From contig NSHR01000032.1 of the NCBI GenBank assembly GCA_002737115.1, positions 1-44,944 on the forward strand: a DNA stretch of 44,944 bases, in the 5' to 3' direction. Made by a program: the position numbers and the translations under genes. How positions within the stretch are numbered: the first letter of the stretch is position 1; every line of letters starts with the position of its first letter. Source of the DNA: Gemmatimonadota bacterium (GTDB lineage Bacteria; Gemmatimonadota; Gemmatimonadetes; Gemmatimonadales; Gemmatimonadaceae). Below the pieces are notes generated by a model, which was given only the letters and a program-made list of their open reading frames with translations, had not been told where the DNA came from and searched no databases. Positions 25,517 through 33,074 of this stretch are shown piece by piece.

Positions 25517-26074
25517 ATGATTGAGAGCGCACCCATCGAACGCGCGTTTGATCCGCGCGATACAGCTGCTCGCACGTCCTTTTTGTCATCACACCGCGCC
25601 CAGGCTGTCTGCACGCGCGAGTTTGCGCGTTTGTCCGAAGGTCTCGTCGCCGCCACGAAGGTGCTGGCGGTGCAGACCGCCATCGAACCACCCACGGTTC
25701 GCCTGTCCCCCGATCGCTGCATCGTTCAGCTCGGACCCGTCGCCCTCACGGTCGCCTGGCTCCGCAATGGAACCGATGTCCCGGCCGCCGGACAATTGCT
25801 CTGCATCGTGTGGCGTGGCGTGATTGCTCCGCGTGGTGAACACGCCCCCGAACGGCGTGGATGGCGGCAGGTGCCGGCCACTCCGCAGTCGGTCTGGGAA
25901 GAGACCTGTCTTCCCTCGGCCACGAGCGAAGCCACCTGGCATTGGCATCCGGAGTCGCTGGAACGCGAAGGCTATGCGTCCCTCGAACTCGCGAGCCGCT
26001 GTATTGATCAACTTCGAACGGCTCTCGAGGCGCTCCTGCAGGATGCGCCGATCGACTCCGGTTCCACGACCTAG
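25517..26074 (+). CDS. Unrecognised 185-residue protein between csp and infA
   Basis: I do not recognise a family. ATG at 25517 gives 185 residues; upstream in-frame codons overlap the 15-bp hairpin and are unlikely to be translated. No signal peptide or membrane helix is seen. An N-terminal helical part (about 1-60, ARTSFLSSHRAQAVCTREF) is followed by strands (CIVQLGPVALTVAWL; LLCIVWRGVIAPR), a WEETCLPSATSEATWHWHPE stretch and a C-terminal helix (SRCIDQLRTALEALLQ). Four cysteines and four tryptophans are scattered. Composition matches its neighbours. Position between a cold-shock gene and an IF-1 gene hints at a role in translation or stress, which is inference only. Confidence 0.75.
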   Translation: MIESAPIERAFDPRDTAARTSFLSSHRAQAVCTREFARLSEGLVAATKVLAVQTAIEPPTVRLSPDRCIVQLGPVALTVAWLRNGTDVPAAGQLLCIVWRGVIAPRGEHAPERRGWRQVPATPQSVWEETCLPSATSEATWHWHPESLEREGYASLELASRCIDQLRTALEALLQDAPIDSGSTT

Positions 26075-26103
26075 TATGACGTGCGCATGACCAAGGAGAT
26101 TGT

Positions 26104-26319
26104 ATGAAGGAAGACGCCATCGAATTCGAGGGAGTCGTGTCGGACGTCCTACCCAGCGCGATGTTCCGTGTCGATCTCGAAAACGGACATTCATTGCTGG
26201 CTACCATGGCGGGAAAAATGCGCAAGTTCCGCATTCGCATCCTCGCCGGTGATAAGGTCACGGTCGAAGTCTCGCCGTATGACCTGAGCCGCGGACGCAT
26301 CACGTTCCGCCACAAGTAG
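26104..26319 (+). CDS. infA: Translation initiation factor IF-1
   Basis: The product is 71 residues, the standard length. [20 protein letters not shown], the ENGH block, the [11 protein letters not shown] strand and [15 protein letters not shown] match the IF-1 OB-fold throughout. IF-1 binds the ribosomal A site with IF-2 and IF-3. AAGGAG at 26093-26098 is a strong ribosome site 5 nt before the ATG. It is not in a ribosomal-protein operon here, so the genome probably has another infA (inference). The phenylalanine in KMRKF replaces the more usual asparagine. Two hairpins follow the stop. Confidence 0.96.
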   Translation: MKEDAIEFEGVVSDVLPSAMFRVDLENGHSLLATMAGKMRKFRIRILAGDKVTVEVSPYDLSRGRITFRHK

Positions 26320-26340
26320 CTCGGTCACGTCAGTGCCGAC

Positions 26341-26377
26341 GCAGTGCGGATTCGCACTGCGCGGCAAACGTTGCCGC
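26341..26377 (+). terminator. Two back-to-back perfect hairpins after infA
   Basis: GCAGTGCG (26341-26348) pairs with CGCACTGC (26353-26360) around a GATT loop. Then GCGGCAA (26361-26367) pairs with TTGCCGC (26371-26377) around ACG. No T-run follows, so factor-independent termination is uncertain; they may mark the infA mRNA end. Confidence 0.55.
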
Positions 26378-26445
26378 CATGACTCGCGTTGGACGGAAAA
26401 GGGCGACACGCTCGACGCCCGGTCACACTCGCCTCAAGGCTGCCC

Positions 26446-27483
26446 ATGCGCGCTGTCCGTCTCCCCGCTCCGGGTCACCGCGTCGAAGACGCCGAAGTCC
26501 CGATGCCCTCGTGCGGTCCCGGCGACGTCCTCGTGCGCGTTCGCGCCGCCGGCATCTGTCACTCCGATGTGCACTATCGGGCCGGCCGGTCGCGCGTCGA
26601 TCCACTCCCCCTCACGCTCGGGCATGAAATCGCCGGCGAGATCGTGGAAGTCGGCCAGCATGCGCTGCACCACAGCGTCGGCGACTCCGTGTGCCTCCAC
26701 TACCTCATCACCTGCGGGCAGTGCGACGATTGCCTCGCTGGCCGCGAACAGTTCTGCGCCACGGGCAAAATGCTCGGTCACTTCACCGACGGCGGCTGGG
26801 CCGAGTACATCGCGGTGCCGGCCCGGAATGCGGTGCCACTCCCGCCGAGCGTGCCCTTCGCGCAGGGCGCGGTCATGATGTGTTCGTCCGCCACGTCGCT
26901 ACACGCGCTCCGCAAAGGCCGCCTAAAGGCTGGCGAGACGGTGCTGGTGGTCGGTGCCGGCGGGCTCGGCATGTCGGCGGTGCAACTCGCTCGCGCCCTC
27001 GGTGCCTCGGATGTCATCGCGGTCGACCGCGACCCGATGAAACTGGCGCTGGCCGAACGCTTCGGCGCGCGGACGATCCGGGCCACCGACCTCTCACCCG
27101 ACGACGTGGTGGCGCAGGTGCGGGCCATGACGAAGGGACGCGGCGTGGATGTCGCCCTGGAGCTGGTCGGCAACCCCGACACCATGCGCACTGCGCTGCA
27201 GTCCCTGGCACCGCTGGGGCGCGCGGTCGTGGTCGGCCTGTCCGACATTAACCTGCCGGTGGACACCTATCGCGATCTGATCGGCCGGGAGGCAGAGCTG
27301 ATCGGATCAAACGATCACCTGCTGAGCGAGCTGTACGAACTGGTCGAGATGGCCGACAAGGGCATTCTCAACCTCGCGGACGTCGTCATGCACACTGTTC
27401 CGCTGCAGGCGCGGGACATCAACGGCGTGCTCGACGCCCTCGATCGCCACGCCGCACCGATTCGGACGGTCATTGTACCGTAG
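26446..27483 (+). CDS. Zinc-dependent medium-chain alcohol dehydrogenase
   Basis: The product is 345 residues from ATG at 26446, chosen because MRAVRLPAPG begins the fold; earlier in-frame codons are unlike any dehydrogenase. GICHSDVHY carries the catalytic cysteine and LGHEIAGEI the catalytic histidine and glutamate. Four structural-zinc cysteines lie in ITCGQCDDCLAGREQFC. The NAD motif is VGAGGLGMSA and the following strand ends IAVDRD, an acidic residue favouring NAD over NADP. It is an ADH/sorbitol-dehydrogenase-like enzyme of unknown substrate and cytosolic. Its 3' end overlaps the convergent Nudix gene by 14 bp. Confidence 0.93.
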   Translation: MRAVRLPAPGHRVEDAEVPMPSCGPGDVLVRVRAAGICHSDVHYRAGRSRVDPLPLTLGHEIAGEIVEVGQHALHHSVGDSVCLHYLITCGQCDDCLAGREQFCATGKMLGHFTDGGWAEYIAVPARNAVPLPPSVPFAQGAVMMCSSATSLHALRKGRLKAGETVLVVGAGGLGMSAVQLARALGASDVIAVDRDPMKLALAERFGARTIRATDLSPDDVVAQVRAMTKGRGVDVALELVGNPDTMRTALQSLAPLGRAVVVGLSDINLPVDTYRDLIGREAELIGSNDHLLSELYELVEMADKGILNLADVVMHTVPLQARDINGVLDALDRHAAPIRTVIVP

Positions 27484-27940
27484 TGTTTTCGCGCACGAAG
27501 CGAACCGCCATGCCCGGCGGGCGGTAGCCGAGTTGGAGTAGATGGTCGATGGAAAGAAAACGCGGGGTCGGCAGGGCGTCCCAGGAACACCACTGCCACT
27601 CGGCGCACTTCTCCGGCTCACGCACCTCGGGCGCCCCGTCGAGGGACGACGCCAGTACGAAGAGCGTGACGTAGTGCTTCCCTTCGTCGACGAAAATGTC
27701 GTTGGTGTGCGGCCCATCACCGAGCACGGTGACCGCGAGCCCCGTTTCTTCCGCCACTTCGCGCAGGGCGCACTGGGCGATCGACTCGCCCCACTCGAGG
27801 TGACCCCCAGGGAACTGCCACGTCGCATCGCCGTGTGACGTGCTACGACGTCGTCCGATCAGCACCAGTCCGTCGCGGATCACGATGACGGCGACACCGA
27901 TGCGCGGCATGCCGGTAGTCGGTACGCGCGCTACTTCCAT
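27470..27940 (-). CDS. Nudix hydrolase
   Basis: The product is 156 residues from ATG at 27940, which overlaps the end of the flavoprotein gene by 10 nt; much longer frames upstream are shadows of that gene. The full Nudix box GX5EX7REUXEEXGU is present as GGHLEWGESIAQCALREVAEETGL, of which I quote the start GGHLEWGE and the end REVAEETGL. MPRIGVAVIVIRDGLVLIGRR opens the fold. Such enzymes cleave nucleoside-diphosphate derivatives, often in nucleotide sanitation. Overlap with the upstream gene implies co-translation. Confidence 0.92.
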   Translation of the reverse strand: MEVARVPTTGMPRIGVAVIVIRDGLVLIGRRRSTSHGDATWQFPGGHLEWGESIAQCALREVAEETGLAVTVLGDGPHTNDIFVDEGKHYVTLFVLASSLDGAPEVREPEKCAEWQWCSWDALPTPRFLSIDHLLQLGYRPPGMAVRFVRENTTVQ

Positions 27941-28599
27941 ACGGTGATCGCTTCGAGCGGTTTCCTGGCCAGATCGGGCACCGCCGCATCGGCCGCGGGA
28001 TAGCCGACGGGCATGACGAGCATCGCCTTCTCGTTCGTTGGGCGCTGCAGAAGCTCCCCGAGAAATCCCATCGGACTCGGCGTGTGCGTGAGACAGACGA
28101 GTCCCATATCGTGGATGGCCGAGATGAAGAATCCGGCCGCGATACCACAGGACTCCTGGGTGTAGAAGTGCGTGCGCTTCTGCCCATCGGGGAAATGGCC
28201 GTACGATTGGCGAAAGAGCACGACCACCCACGGCGCGTCAGTGAGGTGCGGCTTGTGTTCGTCGGTACCGAGCGGGGCCAAGGCCTCGAGCCACTCGGGG
28301 GTGGCGCGTCCGGCGTAGAACGCGCGCTCCTCGGTTTCAGCCGCCTCGCGAATCTGCTGCTTGAGCGCGGCATCGGACACCGCCACGAAGGTCCATGGCT
28401 GCTGATGCGCGCCGCTCGGCGCCGTGCCGGCCGAACGGATGGCCAGCTCGATGAGCTCGCGGGGGACGGCGTCGCGGCTGAAGTGACGCGTCGTGCGACG
28501 ACGATCCACGTGTGCGTAGTGCGCACGCGCGCGAGAGAGAGAGACGTCAGGTGTGAGACGCTCAAAGGCGAGCGGAACGAAGGGAAGCGCGGAGCTCAT
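27931..28599 (-). CDS. Nitroreductase-superfamily flavoprotein, iodotyrosine-deiodinase-like
   Basis: The product is 222 residues. RRRTTRHFSRD and APSGAHQQPWTF form the FMN-binding start. SCGIAAGFFISAIHDMGL and THTPSPMGFL, with RPTNEKAMLVMPVGYPA, match the iodotyrosine deiodinase branch rather than generic nitroreductases. The three zwitterion-binding residues of that branch are present with the right spacing: E91, Y95 and K116 (Glu, +4 Tyr, +21 Lys). The predicted role is reductive dehalogenation or binding of halotyrosine-type amino acids in the cytosol. Activity is inferred. It precedes and overlaps the Nudix gene; array C lies upstream. Confidence 0.9.
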   Translation of the reverse strand: MSSALPFVPLAFERLTPDVSLSRARAHYAHVDRRRTTRHFSRDAVPRELIELAIRSAGTAPSGAHQQPWTFVAVSDAALKQQIREAAETEERAFYAGRATPEWLEALAPLGTDEHKPHLTDAPWVVVLFRQSYGHFPDGQKRTHFYTQESCGIAAGFFISAIHDMGLVCLTHTPSPMGFLGELLQRPTNEKAMLVMPVGYPAADAAVPDLARKPLEAITVWK

Positions 28600-28656
28600 G
28601 AAAGACGAATGGAGGTCGGAAGGGCGGTGCTCGGGATGAACGGCGCTCAGTATTAC

Positions 28657-28797
28657 GGGCGTGAAGAGCGAACTGCGCCAACAGCTAAGCTCTGAGCTCT
28701 GGGCTGTTGGCGCAGTTCGTTGTTCACGCGGTCAACGCTTGGCGCTACTTCCCTTCGCGCGGTCGACTTGTAGCGCGGTTCACTCTTCGCGCCGTTT
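28657..28797 (-). repeat. Array C: six-copy GCGC-centred repeat with a 17-bp perfect hairpin
   Basis: Read on the minus strand the direct units are AACGGCGCGAAGAGTG (28796-28781), AACCGCGCTACAAGTCG (28780-28764), ACCGCGCGAAGGGAAGT (28763-28747), AGCGCCAAGCGTTG (28746-28733), ACCGCGTGAACAACG (28732-28718) and AACTGCGCCAACAGCC (28717-28702). The last unit is repeated inverted at 28669-28685, making a perfect 17-bp stem with 28703-28719. Pairing resumes beyond a 3-nt internal loop (GTGAA/TTCAC). The array starts 9 nt past the stop of the protease gene. The 206-bp gap holds nothing else I can support. Confidence 0.84.
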
Positions 28798-28805
28798 GCC
28801 GGTGA

Positions 28806-31259
28806 TCACGGCCACGGCAGTATGATCACCGGGAACCGCGGCCGCGCCGTCGGATCGTCGTTCCCATCCATGAAGCGCGCGATGTCGTGGCGTGCCGATG
28901 CCACATGCGCTTGCATCGCAGCGTCGGTGGAGGTCAGGCTGGCGAGCTGTGCATCGAGCGCCTTCAGGTGCATGAGGGCGGCGGCGCGCACGTCGGGCAT
29001 GGCACGCTTGTCGCCGGCGAGGTCGAGGACGGCGTCGACAGCCGCGCGCTGTGCGGCGCGTTGCACGGCCTTCTCTGGTGCGGCGCTGGCGGCGGTGCTG
29101 CCCCACGTGCGCTGTACGACGGTGCGCAGGACTTCGTCGAGAGAGAGCGCGGCGTTGTCACGTCCGGCGATCAGCACCACGCGGGCAAGGCGCTCACGGT
29201 CGAGCAGATAGCCGATCACTTCCGTGGCGAGGCCACCAGCCAGCGTGACGGCGTCGAACGTCGTGCCGCCGTTGCTGTCGATCCACGTCATGTCCGCGTT
29301 GAAACCGGGCGGCGCGGGCGGAATCATCTTCTGCACGCGCTCGGGAACCGTGAGCTCGCTCGGCTGAATGGCGTCGAGCGCCATCGTGAGCGCACGGCGC
29401 TGCGTGGCGGCGGGCACGATGGTGGTCGGCGTCTGTCCGTCGCCGCGCAGCGTAAACGTGAAGTCCATGCCGCCGATGTTCTTGGCGAGGCCTTCCAGCG
29501 AGTAGCGGTGATGCAAGTACACGTGGCCGAAGCGCATGTTGAGCAGCGCCATCGGCTCGCCCGGCTTGATCGCGCGTTCGTCGAACTTGTCCATCAGCAC
29601 GCGACGCACCTTCGACGTACGCTCCACGGCGTCGAACATCGTGGCGCCTTCCACCCAGCGCGTCACTTCGGGAATCGATCCGTTGGCGCTCGCATACTGG
29701 TCGTTGATGAAGCGCACGTTGCGTGCGAGGCCGTCCTTCATGATCGCGTCGAGTCCCTTCGCTTCCGACGCGCTGTCGGCGTACCACGTGTACCCCAGCT
29801 TGATGGCGAGCGTGTCCCACGCGCCGGGGCCTTTGCGATACGCGTCGCGCAGATCGGGCGTGCCGTCAGCGGCGAGCGTGATCAGCGGATACGGATAGTC
29901 CATCACCGACGTGCGGCCCTGCGAATGCGCGATGTAGTTGTGCGACAGGCCGAGCGTGTGGCCGATTTCGTGGGCCGCATGCTGGCGACGGCGTGACATG
30001 GCGAACGTCTCGGCGTCCACGTTCGGGCCACGCGGGCCGGAGGCCGGCACCGTGCCGGCCCAGATGTTGTAGTCGACCAGCGACCGCCAGGCGTCCATCC
30101 GCACCATAGCGCGGATGATCTCGCCGGTGCGCGGGTCGCTGTAGCTGGGGCCCACGCTCGGGCCGGGACCGGAGCGGTGCACCCACATGAGCATGTTGTA
30201 GCGGGCGTCCATCGGGTCGGCGCCGGCGGGGAGGTCGAGCACGCGGAAGGCGTTCTTGAAACCGGCGGCCTCGTACACCTTGGCCCACCAGTTCCCCCCT
30301 TCGCGCAGCGCTTCGCGATACTGCGCCGGGATACCGGGATCGAGGTAGTAGGTGATCGGGGTGACGGGCTCCGTGAGCTCGCCACGGCGGTACGCCGCCG
30401 GATCCTTGGGCACGAGGCGCCAGCGATTGATGAAGCCCGAGCGATAGGTGCCGTCGAAGCCCTGAGACAAATCGGCGAACTGCGTGCCGCCGTAGCCGAA
30501 GCGCGGATCGAAGTTTCGCGGGCGATAGCTGGTGGGATCAGGGAGCACGACCAGCGAGTGGTGCTCCTCGAAGGTCATCGCCTTGGGGTCGGGCGCCGCG
30601 CGGCGCGCGAGTCCGCCGGGGGCATCGCTCACGAAGGTCAGCACGGCATGCACTTCGGCATTCTTTGGGAACGCCTTGGTGCGCGCCGTATCGAGCCAAC
30701 TGCGCGTCGCGTCCACGCGGTATGCGCCGGCCGATCCGCCGGCACCGACGCCGCCGGGGCCGGCGCCGCCACGGAGGGCATCGGCCACGCCATAGGCGTC
30801 GGCCAGGAAGAGCGACGTGGCGTCGACCGTGGTCACGCCGTCCTTCTCCCCATCGACGGTGAACGAGGCCACCACCGAGCGCGGGAAGGCATCGGAGGCG
30901 GCCTGCTTGTTGCCGGCATCGCCGTTGGGTGCTCGCACGCTCCAGTTATCCCGCACCATCAGCACGCGGTTGCCGCGCCGTTCGAGGCGCACCACCACGC
31001 TCTGCCCCATCTGGGCCCGATCGAGCCCGGGGCCGTTGCTCTGCCCGAGTCCGGTCGTGAGGGTGACCTGATGCAGGAAATCCTTGCCCATCTGCGCGGC
31101 GGGGATGTCGAGCAGAGCGCGGTTACGGGCCTCATCCACGCGGACACGGAGGAAGGGCGCGTCGGGCGCTTGGGCGGACAGACCTGACGTGACGCCGGCA
31201 AAGGCGACCGCCGCGGCGGCAAGACAGCGCGGCAGGAAACGTGGGCGGAGCTTGGACAT
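28806..31259 (-). CDS. Secreted zinc metalloprotease, metzincin-like (DUF5117/DUF4953 type)
   Basis: The product is 817 residues from ATG at 31259 with a signal peptide ending AGVTSGLSAQ. The zinc site HEIGHTLGLSH is at residues 430-440 (H430, E431, H434, H440). A SVMDYP Met-turn is at 451-456, the metzincin arrangement. An N-terminal DUF5117-like region (about 35-300) precedes the catalytic region that begins YYLDPGIPAQYREAL. A helical C-terminal domain of some 300 residues follows. It is presumably exported and hydrolyses proteins outside the cytoplasm. An upstream in-frame extension to 31388 falls into palindrome D and has no signal, so it is not used. Confidence 0.92.
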   Translation of the reverse strand: MSKLRPRFLPRCLAAAAVAFAGVTSGLSAQAPDAPFLRVRVDEARNRALLDIPAAQMGKDFLHQVTLTTGLGQSNGPGLDRAQMGQSVVVRLERRGNRVLMVRDNWSVRAPNGDAGNKQAASDAFPRSVVASFTVDGEKDGVTTVDATSLFLADAYGVADALRGGAGPGGVGAGGSAGAYRVDATRSWLDTARTKAFPKNAEVHAVLTFVSDAPGGLARRAAPDPKAMTFEEHHSLVVLPDPTSYRPRNFDPRFGYGGTQFADLSQGFDGTYRSGFINRWRLVPKDPAAYRRGELTEPVTPITYYLDPGIPAQYREALREGGNWWAKVYEAAGFKNAFRVLDLPAGADPMDARYNMLMWVHRSGPGPSVGPSYSDPRTGEIIRAMVRMDAWRSLVDYNIWAGTVPASGPRGPNVDAETFAMSRRRQHAAHEIGHTLGLSHNYIAHSQGRTSVMDYPYPLITLAADGTPDLRDAYRKGPGAWDTLAIKLGYTWYADSASEAKGLDAIMKDGLARNVRFINDQYASANGSIPEVTRWVEGATMFDAVERTSKVRRVLMDKFDERAIKPGEPMALLNMRFGHVYLHHRYSLEGLAKNIGGMDFTFTLRGDGQTPTTIVPAATQRRALTMALDAIQPSELTVPERVQKMIPPAPPGFNADMTWIDSNGGTTFDAVTLAGGLATEVIGYLLDRERLARVVLIAGRDNAALSLDEVLRTVVQRTWGSTAASAAPEKAVQRAAQRAAVDAVLDLAGDKRAMPDVRAAALMHLKALDAQLASLTSTDAAMQAHVASARHDIARFMDGNDDPTARPRFPVIILPWP

Positions 31260-31361
31260 GTGGCGCGGGACGAGGTGGAGGGTCGGCGAACTCCCGATTG
31301 TAGCACCGGTAGAGCGGGGTGCGCCATCGGTGCGGGGGTGGGAAAACGGGAACGGCAACGG

Positions 31362-31491
31362 CCAGAACACGGATGACACGGAATACACCGAACCAACACG
31401 GATAAGCAGAACGGCGCCGAGAGGTATTTTCTCGGCGCCGTTTCGCTTATCTGTGCGTTGTCCGTGCCGTTTCCGTATATCCGTGTTCTGG
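31362..31491. repeat. Element D: 130-bp nested palindrome of ACACGGAT-like units
   Basis: Outer arms CCAGAACACGGAT (31362-31374) and ATCCGTGTTCTGG (31479-31491) are a perfect 13-bp inverted repeat. Next come GATAAGC (31401-31407) and GCTTATC (31445-31451). The core AACGGCGCCGAGA (31410-31422) pairs perfectly with TCTCGGCGCCGTT (31430-31442) around a 7-nt loop. Between the layers each arm carries several ACACGGAA/ACACGGAT-like units in opposite orientation. It fills the gap between the lipase 3' end and the protease start and could act as a bidirectional terminator or be a mobile-element remnant. Confidence 0.82.
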
Positions 31492-31526
31492 CTTTTGCTT
31501 TTGCGGTTGCGATCACGCCGCGTCGG

Positions 31527-32846
31527 CTATTCCCGCTGAAACTCCGCCGATACCAGTCGCCGCTTGTCACCAGGCTGGGTGCGCACCACGATCGTTTCGC
31601 CGTTCACGCGCGTGCGCACGGAGATCGGTTCACGGGCACCGACCCAACGAATAGCGCGATCCACCGTCGGCACACCGGGCGGTATTCCCAAGGCGCGCGT
31701 GCCGTCGAACTCCACGGTGTCACGGCCGAGCCCGAGATAGCCGCGCGGACGCACGATGAGCACGCCCACGCTGTCAGCTCGCGTGGCGGGCGGTGCGGGA
31801 AACCGGAAGTTCACCACGCGGCTCGATCGCGGGAACGGCAGGCGGAACACGTGCAAGATCACCGTGCTGTCGGGACCAGCAACCTCGAATTCGTAGCGCG
31901 CGGTGGGTGACGCGCGGAACGGGCCCCAGCGGCCCGTGTGCGACGTCACCGCACGATAGGCCGGCGCGCCGATGCGCTGGCCGGTGGCGGCGTCCACCGC
32001 ATGTACGGTGATCACGGCGTTCGCGAGCGGCAGATTGGTCGGGCTGGCATTCGCATGACCGCTGATCATGCCCTCAAGCACGGCCACTGTGTCGGGCACG
32101 ATGTCCATCTGCGTCGGCGCGCGCCCCGTGATGAAGCGGTACTGCGCGCGAAAGGCGGCCGCGCCGAAGGCTACTTCGCGATGATCGGTACCTGGTAGCA
32201 CCACGTTCGTCGCGCCGCGCAACGCCGGGCCCGTGGCATCCACGTTGGTGGGCGTGCCCTTCATGCCGAGCCCCGTACCGTCGGCCTGCGCGTACTTGTC
32301 GAGCGAGTCCGAGCGAAGGGCGAGGAATTTCACGCCCGGCACCACCTCGCTGTCGCGATTGAGCCCGCGCAGGTACGGACCGGCGCCGTTGAATTCGCCG
32401 TTTGGCTGGAGGGTGGGAATGGCGAATACGCCGTGGTTTGGGGTGCCGCCGGTGATCACGTGCGAGACATGCGCCGCGCCGCCACCGTAGCGCACATAGT
32501 TGCGGATCGTCATGCCGCCGCGCGAACTCCCCACCAGCGCCACCTTCTTCGCGCCCGTGGTGAGCAGCACGCGCGTGACGAACGCCGCCAGCGCCGCCGT
32601 CTGCTCCTCGGGGGTCGATCGATTGAGCTCCACCGCCGTGAGCGTGCTCGAGGCCGACGGGTTCGGGAGATCCACCGCGAACAGACGCGACGAGGGATAG
32701 CCGTTGGACTCGAACCGCCAGATCACGTTATCCCAGAGCCCGGCATGGTCGCCGTTGCCGTGCACGAAGACGATGGGCGTCTGGGCCGAGGCGGCCATGG
32801 GAAGGAGCGTCGCGGCTACCGCCACGATCAGTGCGCGGCGGAGCAT
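31527..32846 (-). CDS. Secreted lipase-like alpha/beta hydrolase with C-terminal beta domain
   Basis: The product is 439 residues from ATG at 32846 (signal MLRRALIVAVAATLLP..ASAQ); an ATG 12 codons earlier is possible. The oxyanion strand PIVFVHGNGDHAGLWDN and the nucleophile elbow VGSSRGGMTIRNY are clear. The YPSSRLFAVDLPNP block resembles the Archaeoglobus AFL-lipase branch. A later histidine in VLPGTDHREVAF may complete the triad. Residues from about 245 to the end are beta-rich, with a carboxypeptidase-like strand pattern (ANAVITVHAVDAATGQRIG), perhaps for lipid or surface binding. It is divergent from the FabH gene. Confidence 0.87.
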   Translation of the reverse strand: MLRRALIVAVAATLLPMAASAQTPIVFVHGNGDHAGLWDNVIWRFESNGYPSSRLFAVDLPNPSASSTLTAVELNRSTPEEQTAALAAFVTRVLLTTGAKKVALVGSSRGGMTIRNYVRYGGGAAHVSHVITGGTPNHGVFAIPTLQPNGEFNGAGPYLRGLNRDSEVVPGVKFLALRSDSLDKYAQADGTGLGMKGTPTNVDATGPALRGATNVVLPGTDHREVAFGAAAFRAQYRFITGRAPTQMDIVPDTVAVLEGMISGHANASPTNLPLANAVITVHAVDAATGQRIGAPAYRAVTSHTGRWGPFRASPTARYEFEVAGPDSTVILHVFRLPFPRSSRVVNFRFPAPPATRADSVGVLIVRPRGYLGLGRDTVEFDGTRALGIPPGVPTVDRAIRWVGAREPISVRTRVNGETIVVRTQPGDKRRLVSAEFQRE

Positions 32847-33074
32847 CGGCCAGCGAGGTCGGGGGAGCAGAGGAGTGAGCATGTCGAAAATGTATTTGCA
32901 CGCCGCCCACGCGCCCGCAAAATCGGGAATCCGTTACCGAATCCGCCCGGCTGTTCTTGTGGCTCGCGCTGTCTCGCCCTAGCCTTAAACTATCAGTCTG
33001 CCGCCTCGCCTCCTCCCCGCGAGCGTTCGACGGCGACCCAACGGTGTACGACCAACGTCTTACCAACCCGTGAA

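Noticed and set aside
28657-28797. CRISPR array
   Set aside because: Units are adjacent, 14-17 bp and degenerate, with no unique spacers and no cas genes.
28887-29996. Plus-strand open frame of 369 codons
   Set aside because: Antisense to the metalloprotease with its HEIGHTLGLSH site; no support of its own.
31260-31388. N-terminal extension of the metalloprotease
   Set aside because: The frame stays open but translates palindrome D, and the signal peptide begins at the ATG at 31259.
31362-31491. Insertion sequence
   Set aside because: Inverted repeats are present but there is no transposase frame and no clear target duplication, so only a palindromic repeat is called.
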